From Bacteroidales bacterium (GTDB lineage: Bacteria > Bacteroidota > Bacteroidia > Bacteroidales > GCA-2748055), in the NCBI GenBank assembly GCA_024763595.1, contig JANTFK010000163.1, positions 1 to 7,190 on the forward strand: a stretch of 7,190 nt of DNA, in the 5' to 3' direction. Under the pieces are notes generated by a model that saw nothing but the letters and a program-made list of their open reading frames with translations, searched no databases and had not been told where the DNA came from. Positions 6,514 through 7,190 of the stretch are shown one piece after another. How positions within the stretch are numbered: position 1 is the first letter of the stretch; every line of letters starts with the position of its first letter. The translations under genes and the position numbers were made by a program.

Positions 6514-7190
6514 TTCTGGTCTGATTGCTCGTATTCCTCCTGCAGTTCGGTGAATACCGCCTCCACCGTTGAAATGCCGGTCACCCTGCTGGCATTGCTT
6601 CCGACAAATGCAAATCCGTCCTCCAGGTTGCCTTTGTAGGCAGCCAGCAGCGCTTCAGAGATGCAGTAGGAGGTGGTCTTTGGATCGCATGACCTGATAC
6701 AGTTGTTTTTACAGAATGATGGTCTTCTTTTCCCTTCATCCGCTTCTTTCAGGAAGCGGTTGAATATGGAACGGCCAGGCATTCCCACCGGGCTTTTTAT
6801 GATCTGAATATCCTCTTCTTTTGCATCCACGAAAGCCTGTTTAAATTCATCAGAAGCATCGCACTCCTCGGTGGCTACGAACCTGGTCCCAAGCTGGACC
6901 GCCGATGCGCCGTGCTTCATGATATCCCGGATATCCTTCCCCGTAAAAATACCCCCTGCTGCAATAACCGGAACCTCCTTCTTGAATTTTTCCCTGATTT
7001 CCGTGGCCACATTCTTTACTTCCTCCACCAGGTTCTCCAGTTTATTTGTAACCTCCTGCAAAGTATCAGCTTTAAAGCCCAGGTGTCCTCCGGCTTCAGG
7101 ACCTTCCACCACAAATGCATCAGGGAGGTAGTCGTAATTCTGTTGCCATTTCCGGGTAATAATGGCAGCAGCACGCCCGGAGGAAACAAT
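6507..7190 (-). CDS. NAD(P)H-dependent flavin oxidoreductase, nitronate monooxygenase family (5' end missing)
   Basis: FMN-binding TIM-barrel enzyme of the 2-nitropropane dioxygenase/nitronate monooxygenase group. The frame is open to the right edge; 227 residues are visible of an expected 350-370, so the N-terminal 130 or so, with the first FMN-binding strands, are missing. The GTG at 7112 is internal. Visible motifs are EGPEAGGHLG with His36 (counting from the edge), the position of the catalytic base in nitronate monooxygenases; IAAGGI at 76-81 and GTRF at 101-104, which bind FMN phosphate. A C-terminal cysteine cluster (Cys160, 164, 168, 176; CX3CX3CX7C) precedes a helix-rich tail. The natural substrate is unknown: nitronate detoxification or another NAD(P)H-linked oxidation are both possible, and FabK enoyl-ACP reductase is a relative but less likely given the cysteine tail. 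It is convergent with the lipoprotein gene and overlaps its end by seven bases. Confidence 0.94.
   Translation of the reverse strand: MVSSGRAAAIITRKWQQNYDYLPDAFVVEGPEAGGHLGFKADTLQEVTNKLENLVEEVKNVATEIREKFKKEVPVIAAGGIFTGKDIRDIMKHGASAVQLGTRFVATEECDASDEFKQAFVDAKEEDIQIIKSPVGMPGRSIFNRFLKEADEGKRRPSFCKNNCIRSCDPKTTSYCISEALLAAYKGNLEDGFAFVGSNASRVTGISTVEAVFTELQEEYEQSDQNQ

Noticed and set aside
7110..7112. GTG as the start of the flavin oxidoreductase
   Set aside because: The frame continues in family-like sequence to the window edge, so this is an internal valine codon.

Overview
This window looks like chromosomal DNA from a member of the Bacteroidota. The base composition is moderate. Most starts lack a Shine-Dalgarno sequence at normal spacing. 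Several intergenic gaps carry sequences matching the phylum's distinctive promoter (TTTG, about 19-21 bases, then TAnnTTTG). The protein families also fit: a Bacteroidota-type ABC exporter/GT2 pair, a MORN-type lipoprotein and a cysteine-bearing nitronate-monooxygenase-like flavoprotein. The assignment is inferred from style and not from any marker gene. No rRNA, tRNA, CRISPR array, insertion sequence, phage gene or attachment site was seen.

Left part (1-2374, + strand): the 3' two thirds or more of an MsbA-like ABC exporter, whose 5' end lies outside the window, followed after three bases by a glycosyltransferase-2-like gene. The two are probably one transcript for cell-envelope glycolipid or polysaccharide work. 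A gap of about 264 bases (2375-2638) separates the GT from a convergent minus-strand lipoprotein gene with MORN_2 (YwqK-like) repeats (2639-3115).

Middle part (3116-4928): a divergent promoter region with a perfect TATATTTG element for the lipoprotein, a tandem 10-bp repeat with a GGATATCC palindrome, and a TTTG-N19-TACTTTTA promoter that ends four bases before the ATG of a PhzF-family isomerase. A second TAnnTTTG match (TAATTTTG) begins right at the PhzF stop and precedes an alpha/beta-hydrolase of the monoacylglycerol-lipase/lysophospholipase type.

Right part (4929-7190): a well-formed promoter (TTTG-N20-TATATTTA) leads into a small acidic protein with four cysteines (66 aa), followed 27 bases later by a 431-aa lipoprotein of no family I can recognise. 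These two are the least explained genes here. The lipoprotein gene ends in a 7-base tail-to-tail overlap with a minus-strand flavin oxidoreductase of the nitronate monooxygenase family, which runs off the right edge.

Apart from the two operon-like pairs, the genes do not form an evident single pathway. I see no convincing new defence, mobile or biosynthetic system. The points worth a second look are the unknown small-protein/lipoprotein pair, the compact promoters (one implying a leaderless mRNA), the repeat in the divergent control region, and the unresolved reading frames at 2367-2582.
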